DNA from: an uncultured Halioglobus sp.
Lineage (GTDB): Bacteria > Pseudomonadota > Gammaproteobacteria > Pseudomonadales > Halieaceae
Reading direction: 5' to 3'
DNA: 11,897 bases
Assembly (NCBI GenBank): GCA_905480565.1
Contig: CAJQQW010000236.1
Coordinates: 1-11,897, forward strand
This document shows, one piece after another, positions 1-6,329 of this stretch (its first letter is position 1; every line of letters begins with the position of its first letter). The translations under genes and the position numbers were made by a program. The notes beneath the pieces were generated by a model. It was not told where the DNA came from. It saw only the letters and a program-made list of their open reading frames with translations, and searched no databases.

Positions 1-81
1 TCCTACGCCCCGGAACTACGGTATTTCGCCACTCCGCCCCGGCCAGAAGAAATTGTCCAACAAACTTTCTGCGGAACATAA
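1..81 (+). CDS. possible 3' end of an upstream gene (uncertain frame)
   Basis: The first 81 bases are open in frame 1 and would end in TAA, giving a C-terminal tail ending in ...EEIVQQTFCGT. Frame 2 is also open, to a TGA at about 124, with a hydrophilic tail ending in ...DDDGMAHASRP, and frame 3 stays open longer still. Nothing in the three tails is recognisable as a domain, so I cannot say which one is translated. Some gene probably enters from the left, because the next gene starts only at 254. Low confidence; the sequence to the left of the window would settle it. Confidence 0.2.
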   Translation, partial: SYAPELRYFATPPRPEEIVQQTFCGT

Positions 82-97
82 AGCTGCAGACGATGAC

Positions 98-112
98 GGC
101 ATGGCGCATGCC
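98..112. repeat. short perfect inverted repeat
   Basis: GGCATG (98-103), loop GCG, CATGCC (107-112) form a perfect 6-base-pair hairpin. No T-run follows on either strand, so it is not a standard intrinsic terminator. It lies between the likely end of the incoming gene and the DUF4345-like gene and could be an operator, a rho-assisted 3' end or chance. The rest of 82-253 shows nothing I can support: no convincing -35/-10 pair and no conserved small reading frame. Confidence 0.25.
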
Positions 113-253
113 TCGCGCCCCTGACCGGACATACACTTACATTCTGAACCAATCGAAGTTTTTTCGTCTACCTGTTGGCCACACGGTGAATGGGCCTGTG
201 CGTTTCCGAAAACTGTTGCTAGGCTGTGGCCTTTCTATTGGCAGGTGCTACAG

Positions 254-613
254 ATGGATATACTTGCAGAATGGCTGCCGCGCGCGGGCGCGGTATTGAC
301 TATTGTGCTGGGGCTGGTTGGCTTCTTCAAACCCCAACTGATCACCCAGGCCCAGCAAATCACGCTGGGCAGCCCAATGGCATACTCGGAAGCGCGTGTC
401 GTATTTGGCGGCCTCCATCTCGGGGGCGGTATCATGGCACTTTTGCTGCATGAGCCGCTGATTTATATGACGCTGGGCGTCGCATGGGTATTCGGCCTGG
501 TGGCGCGCTTTTACTCAATGGCTGCCGATAAGACCAGCCTGAAGGATTCGACCCCCGGAATTATCGTGGATGCCACGATGGCCATACTGTTGCTCGGTGG
601 TCTAATATTTTAG
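254..613 (+). CDS. DUF4345-like small integral membrane protein
   Basis: A 119-residue hydrophobic protein with about four predicted membrane helices (roughly residues 8-25, 48-66, 70-87 and 102-118). The central stretch with SEARVVFGG around residues 45-53, and an Arg-containing fourth segment after GLVAR (81-85), resemble the DUF4345 family of inner-membrane proteins, whose function is unknown. I chose ATG at 254 because a GGCAGG Shine-Dalgarno-like stretch lies about 8 bases upstream; GTG at 245 in the same frame would add three residues but would sit inside that site. The monooxygenase gene follows after 83 bases and may share its transcript. Family assignment is from pattern memory, so moderate; that it is a real membrane protein gene is more certain. 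Confidence 0.75.
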   Translation: MDILAEWLPRAGAVLTIVLGLVGFFKPQLITQAQQITLGSPMAYSEARVVFGGLHLGGGIMALLLHEPLIYMTLGVAWVFGLVARFYSMAADKTSLKDSTPGIIVDATMAILLLGGLIF

Positions 614-696
614 AAGACACGTAAACCGATCATTACACGACGACACATTACTATTTCATGTCTACAGGGCTGTTTGGCTCACGCGGAAAATACGCT

Positions 697-2142
697 ATGA
701 AAATTGCCATCATTGGCGCAGGACCATCTGGTATCGCGGCCGGTCGCGAACTCTTACAGCAGGGCTTTCACGACTTCACTATTTTTGATGAACTGGATGG
801 TCCTGGCGGCACCTGGCGTCAACACTCCTACCCCGGCCTGGCCTGCGACGTGTGGGCACACTCCTACACGTTTTCTTACGCCCCAAACCCCGACTGGAGC
901 GCGAGTTTCGTCGGCTATGAAGAAATTCAACGCTACCTCGCTCACTGTTGTACCCAGTTCGGCCTCGATTCACATCTCACACTCAAAACATCCATCACTC
1001 GCGCCAGCTATGCCGGCGAGGGCAAGTGGCTACTGGAGTCAAAAGACGGCCCGCTGGGCCAATTCGATATCGTTATTAATGCGATGGGCAATCAGCATAC
1101 ACCGCTCTACCCTGAGGTAGAGGGAATCTCTCACTTCAAGGGAGATAGCTGGCATTCCACCGAGTGGAATCACGATGTCGATCTGGCCGGTAAAAAAGTC
1201 ATCATTGTGGGCTCCGCCGCCGCCGCTGTACAAATCGTACCCGAGGTCGCTAAAAAAGCCGGGCATTTGACCGTGTTGCAACGCACCGCCAATTGGATAA
1301 TGCCCCGTAATCGCAAGATGTATAGCCCTCTCCAGCGCTGGCGTTTCAAGCATATTCCAGGCTCGATCGCCCTGACCCGCTGGGTACAACGTATGATGAT
1401 GGGACAGGTAGAATATGCGGTTACAGTGGGCCACAACCGCATGGGACAGTTCGAAAATGTTGCCCGGAAATATATCGACAGGGCCATTGAAGACCCGGCG
1501 CTGCGCGACGTGCTGGTGCCAGACAGTGATTACGGTTGCAAGCGCGGACTGGTGTCCGATGATTTTTACCCGGCGCTAAACCGCGACAACGTCGAGCTTA
1601 TCCCGGAGGGCCTGCGAAGGGTGACGGAGGGCGGCATCATTACCGAAGGAGGCCGTGATATCGAAGCAGATATCATCATCTACTGCACGGGCTACAAAAT
1701 CCTCGACTACGATCGCTTCGACGTGGTGGGAAAGGGCGGTCGCAACCTCGGGGAAGATCTCGCGGGAGATCCCCGATCCTTCAAGGGTATCGCCATCCCC
1801 GGATTTCCCAATTATTTCTTTGCCATTGGGCCCAACGGGCTGGTGCTGAATGTTTCATTTTTCATTACCGCCGAACGCAATATGAAGACCATCGTCGGGC
1901 TGCTGTCGGACCTGCGCGACAAAGAGAGCCTCTCACTGGAGGTCAAGCAGGACGCCTTCGATCAATATAACGAGTGGATGGATGGGCGCTTTGAGCGTTT
2001 CAGCTGGGGCTCGAGCAAATGCGACAGCTACTACACCGCGGGCTCAGGACACCCACCCTTTTTGTTTCCAGGCAATTTCAAGGAATTCTCCAAGCTGCAC
2101 GATGCGTCTGGCTTGCACGAATTCGATACCACCCCTTCCTGA
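697..2142 (+). CDS. FAD/NADPH-dependent monooxygenase, Baeyer-Villiger type
   Basis: A 481-residue flavoprotein monooxygenase. The N-terminal Rossmann motif GAGPSG (residues 7-12) binds FAD. GGTW at 37-40, followed by YPGLACDVWAHSY, matches the segment typical of Baeyer-Villiger monooxygenases. The fingerprint FxGxxxHxxxW is complete at residues 147-157 (FKGDSWHSTEW), although the residue after it is Asn rather than the usual Pro or Asp. The second nucleotide-binding motif is GSAAAAVQ (172-179), with Ala where the usual GxGxSG has glycine. Such enzymes use NADPH and O2 to insert oxygen next to a ketone (making esters or lactones) or to oxidise heteroatoms; the substrate cannot be deduced here. 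Start: ATG 697 has GGAA 8-9 bases upstream and begins right at the dinucleotide-binding strand; ATG 658 would add 13 unrelated residues and lacks a ribosome site. The lipoprotein gene follows 23 bases later. Confidence 0.88.
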   Translation: MKIAIIGAGPSGIAAGRELLQQGFHDFTIFDELDGPGGTWRQHSYPGLACDVWAHSYTFSYAPNPDWSASFVGYEEIQRYLAHCCTQFGLDSHLTLKTSITRASYAGEGKWLLESKDGPLGQFDIVINAMGNQHTPLYPEVEGISHFKGDSWHSTEWNHDVDLAGKKVIIVGSAAAAVQIVPEVAKKAGHLTVLQRTANWIMPRNRKMYSPLQRWRFKHIPGSIALTRWVQRMMMGQVEYAVTVGHNRMGQFENVARKYIDRAIEDPALRDVLVPDSDYGCKRGLVSDDFYPALNRDNVELIPEGLRRVTEGGIITEGGRDIEADIIIYCTGYKILDYDRFDVVGKGGRNLGEDLAGDPRSFKGIAIPGFPNYFFAIGPNGLVLNVSFFITAERNMKTIVGLLSDLRDKESLSLEVKQDAFDQYNEWMDGRFERFSWGSSKCDSYYTAGSGHPPFLFPGNFKEFSKLHDASGLHEFDTTPS

Positions 2143-2165
2143 AGGCGAGGGGCAACACCCAACCT

Positions 2166-2728
2166 GTGACGACAACTTCCAGACTGCTGACGTTGATGCT
2201 CTCGATCACGCTGGCAAGCTGTGCCTCCCTTGGCTCAGGTAGCAAGGCAGAAAAACAACAGTCTATACGAGAGATGAAGGATGATACGCTGACCCAGCTA
2301 TTCAGACTGAAGCCGGACACCCGCTCCCAGCTGACCACAGCGCCGGGCTATGCAGTATTCAGCAACGTCAATGTCAATATCATTCTGTTTGCCGCCGGCA
2401 CTGGCTTCGGCCTAGTAAAGGACAACCGCTCCGGGACCGACACATATATGAACATGGCGGAGGGGGCCTGGGTCTGGGCGCTGGAGCAAAAGATTACAGA
2501 ATTGTGATTGTTTTTCACACGCCGGACGCCTTGGAACAATTTGTGAATAGCGGCTGGACGTTTGGCGGCAATGCCGACGCCGCACTGAAAGCCAATGACA
2601 AAGGCGGATCCGTCGAAGGCGAGGCCTACTTCGGCGACACCACAGTCTATACGTTTACCGAAAGCGGTATCGCGCTGCAGGCCACAGTCAAAGGCACCCG
2701 CTTCTGGGTGGACGGAGCCCTGAACTGA
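2166..2728 (+). pseudogene. SYLF/YSC84-domain lipoprotein, interrupted by a one-base frameshift
   Basis: The 5' part encodes a lipoprotein signal (Arg6, a hydrophobic stretch, lipobox LASC with Cys19) and the start of a SYLF (YSC84-like, lipid-binding) domain, including APGYAVFSNVNVNIIL. It then runs into TGA at 2505-2507. The remainder, from VFHTPDALEQFV to GTRFWVDGALN, continues in the -1 frame to 2728. One extra G in the five-G run at 2462-2466 would join both halves into a 187-residue protein and restore GGLGLGAGAKDYRIVIVF, the segment expected in this family. Both halves look undecayed, so this is either a sequencing/assembly slip in a homopolymer or a very recent mutation. Start is inferred as GTG 2166, with GAGGGG 13 bases upstream; no in-frame ATG leaves a full signal peptide. 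If intact, the product would be a membrane-anchored lipoprotein of unclear role. Confidence 0.8.
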
Positions 2729-2794
2729 GCCTATCCGTATCCAGTAAAGTGATGGACTTTCCCCTGCACCTATAGCCGGGGGGACGATACAAGG

Positions 2795-2823
2795 TCGTTA
2801 AAACCCCTGCAAACCAGTATACT
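2795..2823 (+). promoter_or_regulatory. possible weak sigma-70 promoter for the pyrDK-like operon
   Basis: TATACT (2818-2823) matches the -10 consensus at five of six positions. The hexamer 17 bases upstream, TCGTTA (2795-2800), matches TTGACA at only three. It sits 50 bases before the ATG at 2874, within the only sizeable gap (145 bases) of the left block, which is where a separate promoter for the next three genes would be expected. Weak by sequence alone. Confidence 0.3.
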
Positions 2824-2873
2824 CGCCACTCTTTTCAGATTCTTAAACAAGACAAGAGCCCGCCTGACAGACT

Positions 2874-4487
2874 ATGGACTTTTTCGGTAAAACGCTCTCA
2901 GCGCCTTTCACGATTCCATCGGGCATCGTCACCACCGCTACGCCGATCATCCAATACTTTTTTGACCACGTGCCGGAGGTGGGCGTAATCACGACCAAAA
3001 GTATCGGCCCGGAACCACGGGAAGGGTACAGGGAGCCAATCTACAGCCAGTATGCCCCGGGGTGCTTTGTCAACGCGGTAGGCCTTACCAACCCTGGCCC
3101 GCAGCGCTCTCTGGAACTGTTAGGCGCATTGAACATCCCTGCCGACCGCTTCCTGCTGACGTCCATCTTCGGAGGCAGTATTGAGGAGTATGTCGAGATT
3201 GCACGCATCCTGGCGCCCGTCTCCGATGGCCTGGAATTGAACCTGTCCTGCCCTCACGCAAAAGGGTACGGCATGGCCATGGGTCAAGACCCGGAGCTAG
3301 TGCGCGAGATTACAGCCGCGGTGAAGGCTGCTGTAGACATTCCTGTAATTCCAAAACTGACACCCAACGTGCCCGATATCGGTGTCATTGCCCAAGCTGC
3401 GATAGAGGGTGGCGCAGATGCGCTTTGCGCTATTAATACGGTGGGGCCCGGCTACACAGCGGCACACGGCCACCCCGTGCTCAGTAATGGCGAGGGAGGG
3501 CTCTCAGGCAAGGGCGTCCTGCCTCTTGCACTGAAGTGCATTCGACAGATTGAAGCGGCAGCAAATATCCCCGTCATCGGGTGCGGCGGCGCTAGCAGCG
3601 CAGCGGATGCTCGCGCATTCTTCAACGCCGGCGCACATATCGTCGGTATTGGCTCTGCCCTCACCGGGCTGACCACAGAAGAGATCGGCAGCTACTTTCG
3701 CGCATTGCGCAATGATCTCAATTCACAAGACAACAGCGCAGAACAACATATCCGCTACGACATCGATATGGAATTCAAACCCGTCACGCTCGTCAAAAAT
3801 ACCCGCGTGTGTGAAGATATCGCCCTCCTGACCTTTGACCGCAAGGTGAATATCGAGGCCGGGGAGTTTGTTTTCCTATGGGTTCCTGGCCTGGGTGAGA
3901 AACCGTTCTCCGTATTAAACGATGACCCCTTCACACTGGTCTCTATCGACGTGGGCATCTTTACCCACGCACTGTTGGAACTGCCCGAAGGCACAGAAGC
4001 CTACATCCGGGGCCCACACGGCATAGCCGTGGCGCCGGGCGACGATGCGAGAATCATGGCTGTCGCCGGCGGTACCGGATTGGCCGCCGTCTACCAGATT
4101 GCCCGTGATTTTGGCAATGCTGAGGTATTCGCGGGCGCACGCAGCGCAGAGCGCCTTTACTATCTGGAGGAATGTCGCCGGGTGGCGGATGTACACGTGG
4201 CGACTGATGATGGCAGTGACGGATACCATGGTGTCGTCACTGAACTGCTGCGGGAGCGATTACAGACAATGTCGTCCGAAGAACTCAACAGACTGGTCTT
4301 TTACAACTGCGGCCCAGAACCAATGGTGCATGCAGCTATCGCGGTGCAACGGGAATTCTGTAAACCGCAGCAAATTTTTAGCGCTATCGACTATCTCACC
4401 AAGTGCGGTGTCGGTATCTGCGGCGCCTGTGCTGCGCCGGATGGCCGAAGACTTTGTGTCGACGGGCCGTTTTTGGATGCGTGCTGA
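2874..4487 (+). CDS. PyrD-like/PyrK-like fusion flavoprotein (dihydroorotate dehydrogenase class 1B type)
   Basis: A 537-residue two-domain protein. Residues 1-285 are an FMN-binding TIM barrel of the class 1 dihydroorotate/dihydropyrimidine dehydrogenase group: TTKS with Lys42, NLSCPH with the presumed catalytic Cys126, KLTPN with Lys161, and GCGGASS near 236-242 for phosphate binding. Residues 300-537 are a PyrK-like electron-transfer domain: an FAD-binding KPFS (343-346), the nucleotide loop GGTG (399-402), NCGPEPM (478-484), and four [2Fe-2S] cysteines (511, 516, 519, 528) spaced Cx4Cx2Cx8C. In class 1B enzymes these are separate subunits that pass electrons from the barrel to NAD+. SCPH and GQDPELV also resemble PreA/dihydropyrimidine dehydrogenase, so the substrate may be a dihydropyrimidine other than dihydroorotate. 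The ribosome site is weak (AAGAG, 15 bases upstream), but the N-terminus fits the family. NhaA follows after 35 bases. Confidence 0.87.
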   Translation: MDFFGKTLSAPFTIPSGIVTTATPIIQYFFDHVPEVGVITTKSIGPEPREGYREPIYSQYAPGCFVNAVGLTNPGPQRSLELLGALNIPADRFLLTSIFGGSIEEYVEIARILAPVSDGLELNLSCPHAKGYGMAMGQDPELVREITAAVKAAVDIPVIPKLTPNVPDIGVIAQAAIEGGADALCAINTVGPGYTAAHGHPVLSNGEGGLSGKGVLPLALKCIRQIEAAANIPVIGCGGASSAADARAFFNAGAHIVGIGSALTGLTTEEIGSYFRALRNDLNSQDNSAEQHIRYDIDMEFKPVTLVKNTRVCEDIALLTFDRKVNIEAGEFVFLWVPGLGEKPFSVLNDDPFTLVSIDVGIFTHALLELPEGTEAYIRGPHGIAVAPGDDARIMAVAGGTGLAAVYQIARDFGNAEVFAGARSAERLYYLEECRRVADVHVATDDGSDGYHGVVTELLRERLQTMSSEELNRLVFYNCGPEPMVHAAIAVQREFCKPQQIFSAIDYLTKCGVGICGACAAPDGRRLCVDGPFLDAC

Positions 4488-4522
4488 AGACGTGAATAAC
4501 AACTCGAGAAGGGATGCGGCAC

Positions 4523-5887
4523 ATGGCTGTTAACAAGGGCGTCAACATAGCTCGCTGGGAGCGTTCGTTTGTGCGGATATTGACGCCGCTCGAAGAATTT
4601 GTTCATCGACAGACAACCAGCGGCATCCTGTTAATGATTTGCGCGGTGATCGCGCTGATCATAGCTAACACCCCTCTGTATGACGATTACACGCACCTGT
4701 TACATACGCGTGCCGGGATAAAAATCGGCGGGCTCGAGTTCTCTCTGTCAATACACCACTGGATAAACGAAGCGCTAATGGCGGGCTTTTTCTTCGTCAT
4801 GGGTCTCGAACTAAAACGTGAATTGCTGGTAGGGGAACTCGCCACGCCTAAGCAGGCGCTGCTACCTATCATGGCGGCCATTGGTGGTGTACTGGTGCCC
4901 GCAGGCGCCTATGTGGCAGTTAACTACTCCAGTGGCAGCCTCAGTGGCTGGGGTATTCCTATGGCTACGGATATTGCCTTTGCCATCGGCGCACTGAGCC
5001 TACTGGGAGCGCGTATTCCAAAAAACCTGGTGACCTTTCTGATCGCGCTCGCCATTGTCGACGACCTGGTTGCAGTGGCCGTCATCGCGTTGTTTTACAC
5101 CGAGCAAATCGATGTCCTGACACTTTTTTATGCAGCCGGCTGCACCGGACTGTTGATGGCGATGAATCTCTGGGGCATACGCCGGCCCCTCCCCTATGCC
5201 ATCGTCGGCACTGTTTTGTGGGGTGCCATGCTGGCAAGCGGTATTCACGCGACCATCGCGGGCATCGTGGTTGCCTTTGTCATCCCGATTCGCCCAAAAT
5301 TCGAACCGCAGGCGTTTATTAACCGCATCAAGGAAAGCGCGGTCAAAATGCAAAAGGCTATTGCGGACAATGCGGATATTATCCACAACAATCGTTTTCG
5401 GGCGCTGGTAACTGCACTCGACGACGGGGCTACCCTGGCGCAAGCTCCGGCACAAAGGCTAGAACATGCTTTGCATCTGCCTGTCGCCTACATTGTCATT
5501 CCCGTTTTCGCACTCGCCAATGCCGGCATACCGGTGGATTTCGCCGGCTTGGGTGAATACCTTAATCACCCCATCACGCTGGGCGTGCTGGTCGGCCTGC
5601 TGATCGGGAAACCCATCGGTATTGTTGGCTTTACCTGGCTCACCGTAAAACTTGGCTGGGCGGACTTACCTGCGGGACTTACGATGAAGCATATTCTTGG
5701 TGTGGGTATGCTCGGAGGAATCGGTTTTACGATGTCGATCTTTATCGCCGACCTCGGCTTTGCGAACTCGCCCAACGACCTGCTCATGGCAAAAACCGGC
5801 ATCCTGCTGGCGTCCGCTATCGCCGGCCTTAGCGGTTTTGTCTGGCTCATGCTGCAAACACGCGACGAAGACAATAAGCTAAACTGA
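4523..5887 (+). CDS. nhaA: NhaA Na+/H+ antiporter
   Basis: A 454-residue inner-membrane antiporter that exports Na+ (or Li+) in exchange for protons, controlling pH and salt. The ion-binding residues are present: ATDIAFA with Asp150 (Asp133 in E. coli NhaA), IVDDLVA with Asp180/Asp181 (Asp163/164), and the TM10 lysine in GKPIG at 363 (Lys300). Typical NhaA blocks GLELKRELLVGEL, GIHATIAGI and GGIGFTMSIF are all there. It is about 65 residues longer than the 388-residue E. coli protein, mostly through a charged loop near residues 257-310. ATG 4523 is chosen because GAAGGG ends 9 bases upstream; the in-frame ATG at 4514 directly abuts that site. It lies 35 bases after the dehydrogenase gene and 35 before the cupin gene, consistent with one transcript. 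Confidence 0.95.
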   Translation: MAVNKGVNIARWERSFVRILTPLEEFVHRQTTSGILLMICAVIALIIANTPLYDDYTHLLHTRAGIKIGGLEFSLSIHHWINEALMAGFFFVMGLELKRELLVGELATPKQALLPIMAAIGGVLVPAGAYVAVNYSSGSLSGWGIPMATDIAFAIGALSLLGARIPKNLVTFLIALAIVDDLVAVAVIALFYTEQIDVLTLFYAAGCTGLLMAMNLWGIRRPLPYAIVGTVLWGAMLASGIHATIAGIVVAFVIPIRPKFEPQAFINRIKESAVKMQKAIADNADIIHNNRFRALVTALDDGATLAQAPAQRLEHALHLPVAYIVIPVFALANAGIPVDFAGLGEYLNHPITLGVLVGLLIGKPIGIVGFTWLTVKLGWADLPAGLTMKHILGVGMLGGIGFTMSIFIADLGFANSPNDLLMAKTGILLASAIAGLSGFVWLMLQTRDEDNKLN

Positions 5888-5922
5888 GAGCTCTGCAAGA
5901 TAACAATTTGGGAGACTCCCCT

Positions 5923-6297
5923 ATGGCACTCGATCCGGGCCCCATGCGCGTGATGCACAACTTTTTTAACAGCAAGTCGGAGGTGCTGGCAGATATCGAT
6001 AGGCTCGACCTGTGGCCCACGGTATACGTGTCTGACCGCATGGAAGAACTTCCTCTGCACTGGCACGATGTGGACAACTGCGGCTACGTCATGGAAGGTA
6101 AGAGCTATGTCCTGAACGAAAACGGCGAACGGGTTGAACTGTCCGCCGGCGACAAACTGGTAATCCCTGCGGGGGCCATTCACGCCGAGGGCGAGGTCAC
6201 CGAGCGCATGGTGTACATCGTAGGCTTAGGCGTGGACGAAAACCTGTTTGACAAGCTGACGCTGCTGGATCCAGCCGAGAGCCCTCTGGTCAAGTGA
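5923..6297 (+). CDS. small single-domain cupin protein
   Basis: A 124-residue protein that is essentially one cupin barrel. Motif 1 is HWHDVDN...G, with His46 and His48, but the usual Glu ligand position is Asn52. Motif 2 is GDKLVIPAGAIH, with His87 as the third histidine. A metal could still be held by three histidines. Cupins of this size are enzymes or small-molecule sensors; no specific reaction can be named. The start is ATG 5923, with GGGAG about 8 bases upstream; a TTG at 5908 would add five residues and overlap that site. It is the last gene of the + strand block and is followed by a terminator. Confidence 0.85.
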   Translation: MALDPGPMRVMHNFFNSKSEVLADIDRLDLWPTVYVSDRMEELPLHWHDVDNCGYVMEGKSYVLNENGERVELSAGDKLVIPAGAIHAEGEVTERMVYIVGLGVDENLFDKLTLLDPAESPLVK

Positions 6298-6304
6298 CTG
6301 CGTG

Positions 6305-6329
6305 CCTATGGTTTCTTGCCATAGGTTTT
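6305..6329 (+). terminator. rho-independent terminator of the + strand block
   Basis: CCTATGG (6305-6311), a 7-base loop, CCATAGG (6319-6325) and then TTTT (6326-6329) form a perfect 7-base-pair hairpin with a short T-run, 8 bases after the cupin stop. No T-run follows on the - strand, so it should act mainly on + strand transcripts. The hairpin overlaps the last codons and TAG stop of the convergent dehydrogenase gene. The stem is only moderately GC-rich and the T-run is short. Confidence 0.7.

Noticed and set aside
2460..2470. Programmed -1 frameshifting in the SYLF gene
   Set aside because: The zero-frame bases gaG-GGG-GCC do not form an X-XXY-YYZ slippery heptamer, and this family is not known to use recoding. 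A missing G is simpler.
2761..2788. CCCC...GGGG hairpin between the SYLF gene and the PyrD-like gene as a terminator
   Set aside because: The stem is only 4-5 pairs with a loop of 13 or more bases, and no T-run follows.
5566..6183. 205-residue open frame on the - strand across nhaA and the cupin gene
   Set aside because: It lies opposite two genes with strong family motifs, has no recognisable domain, and is explained by the codon pattern of the + strand genes.
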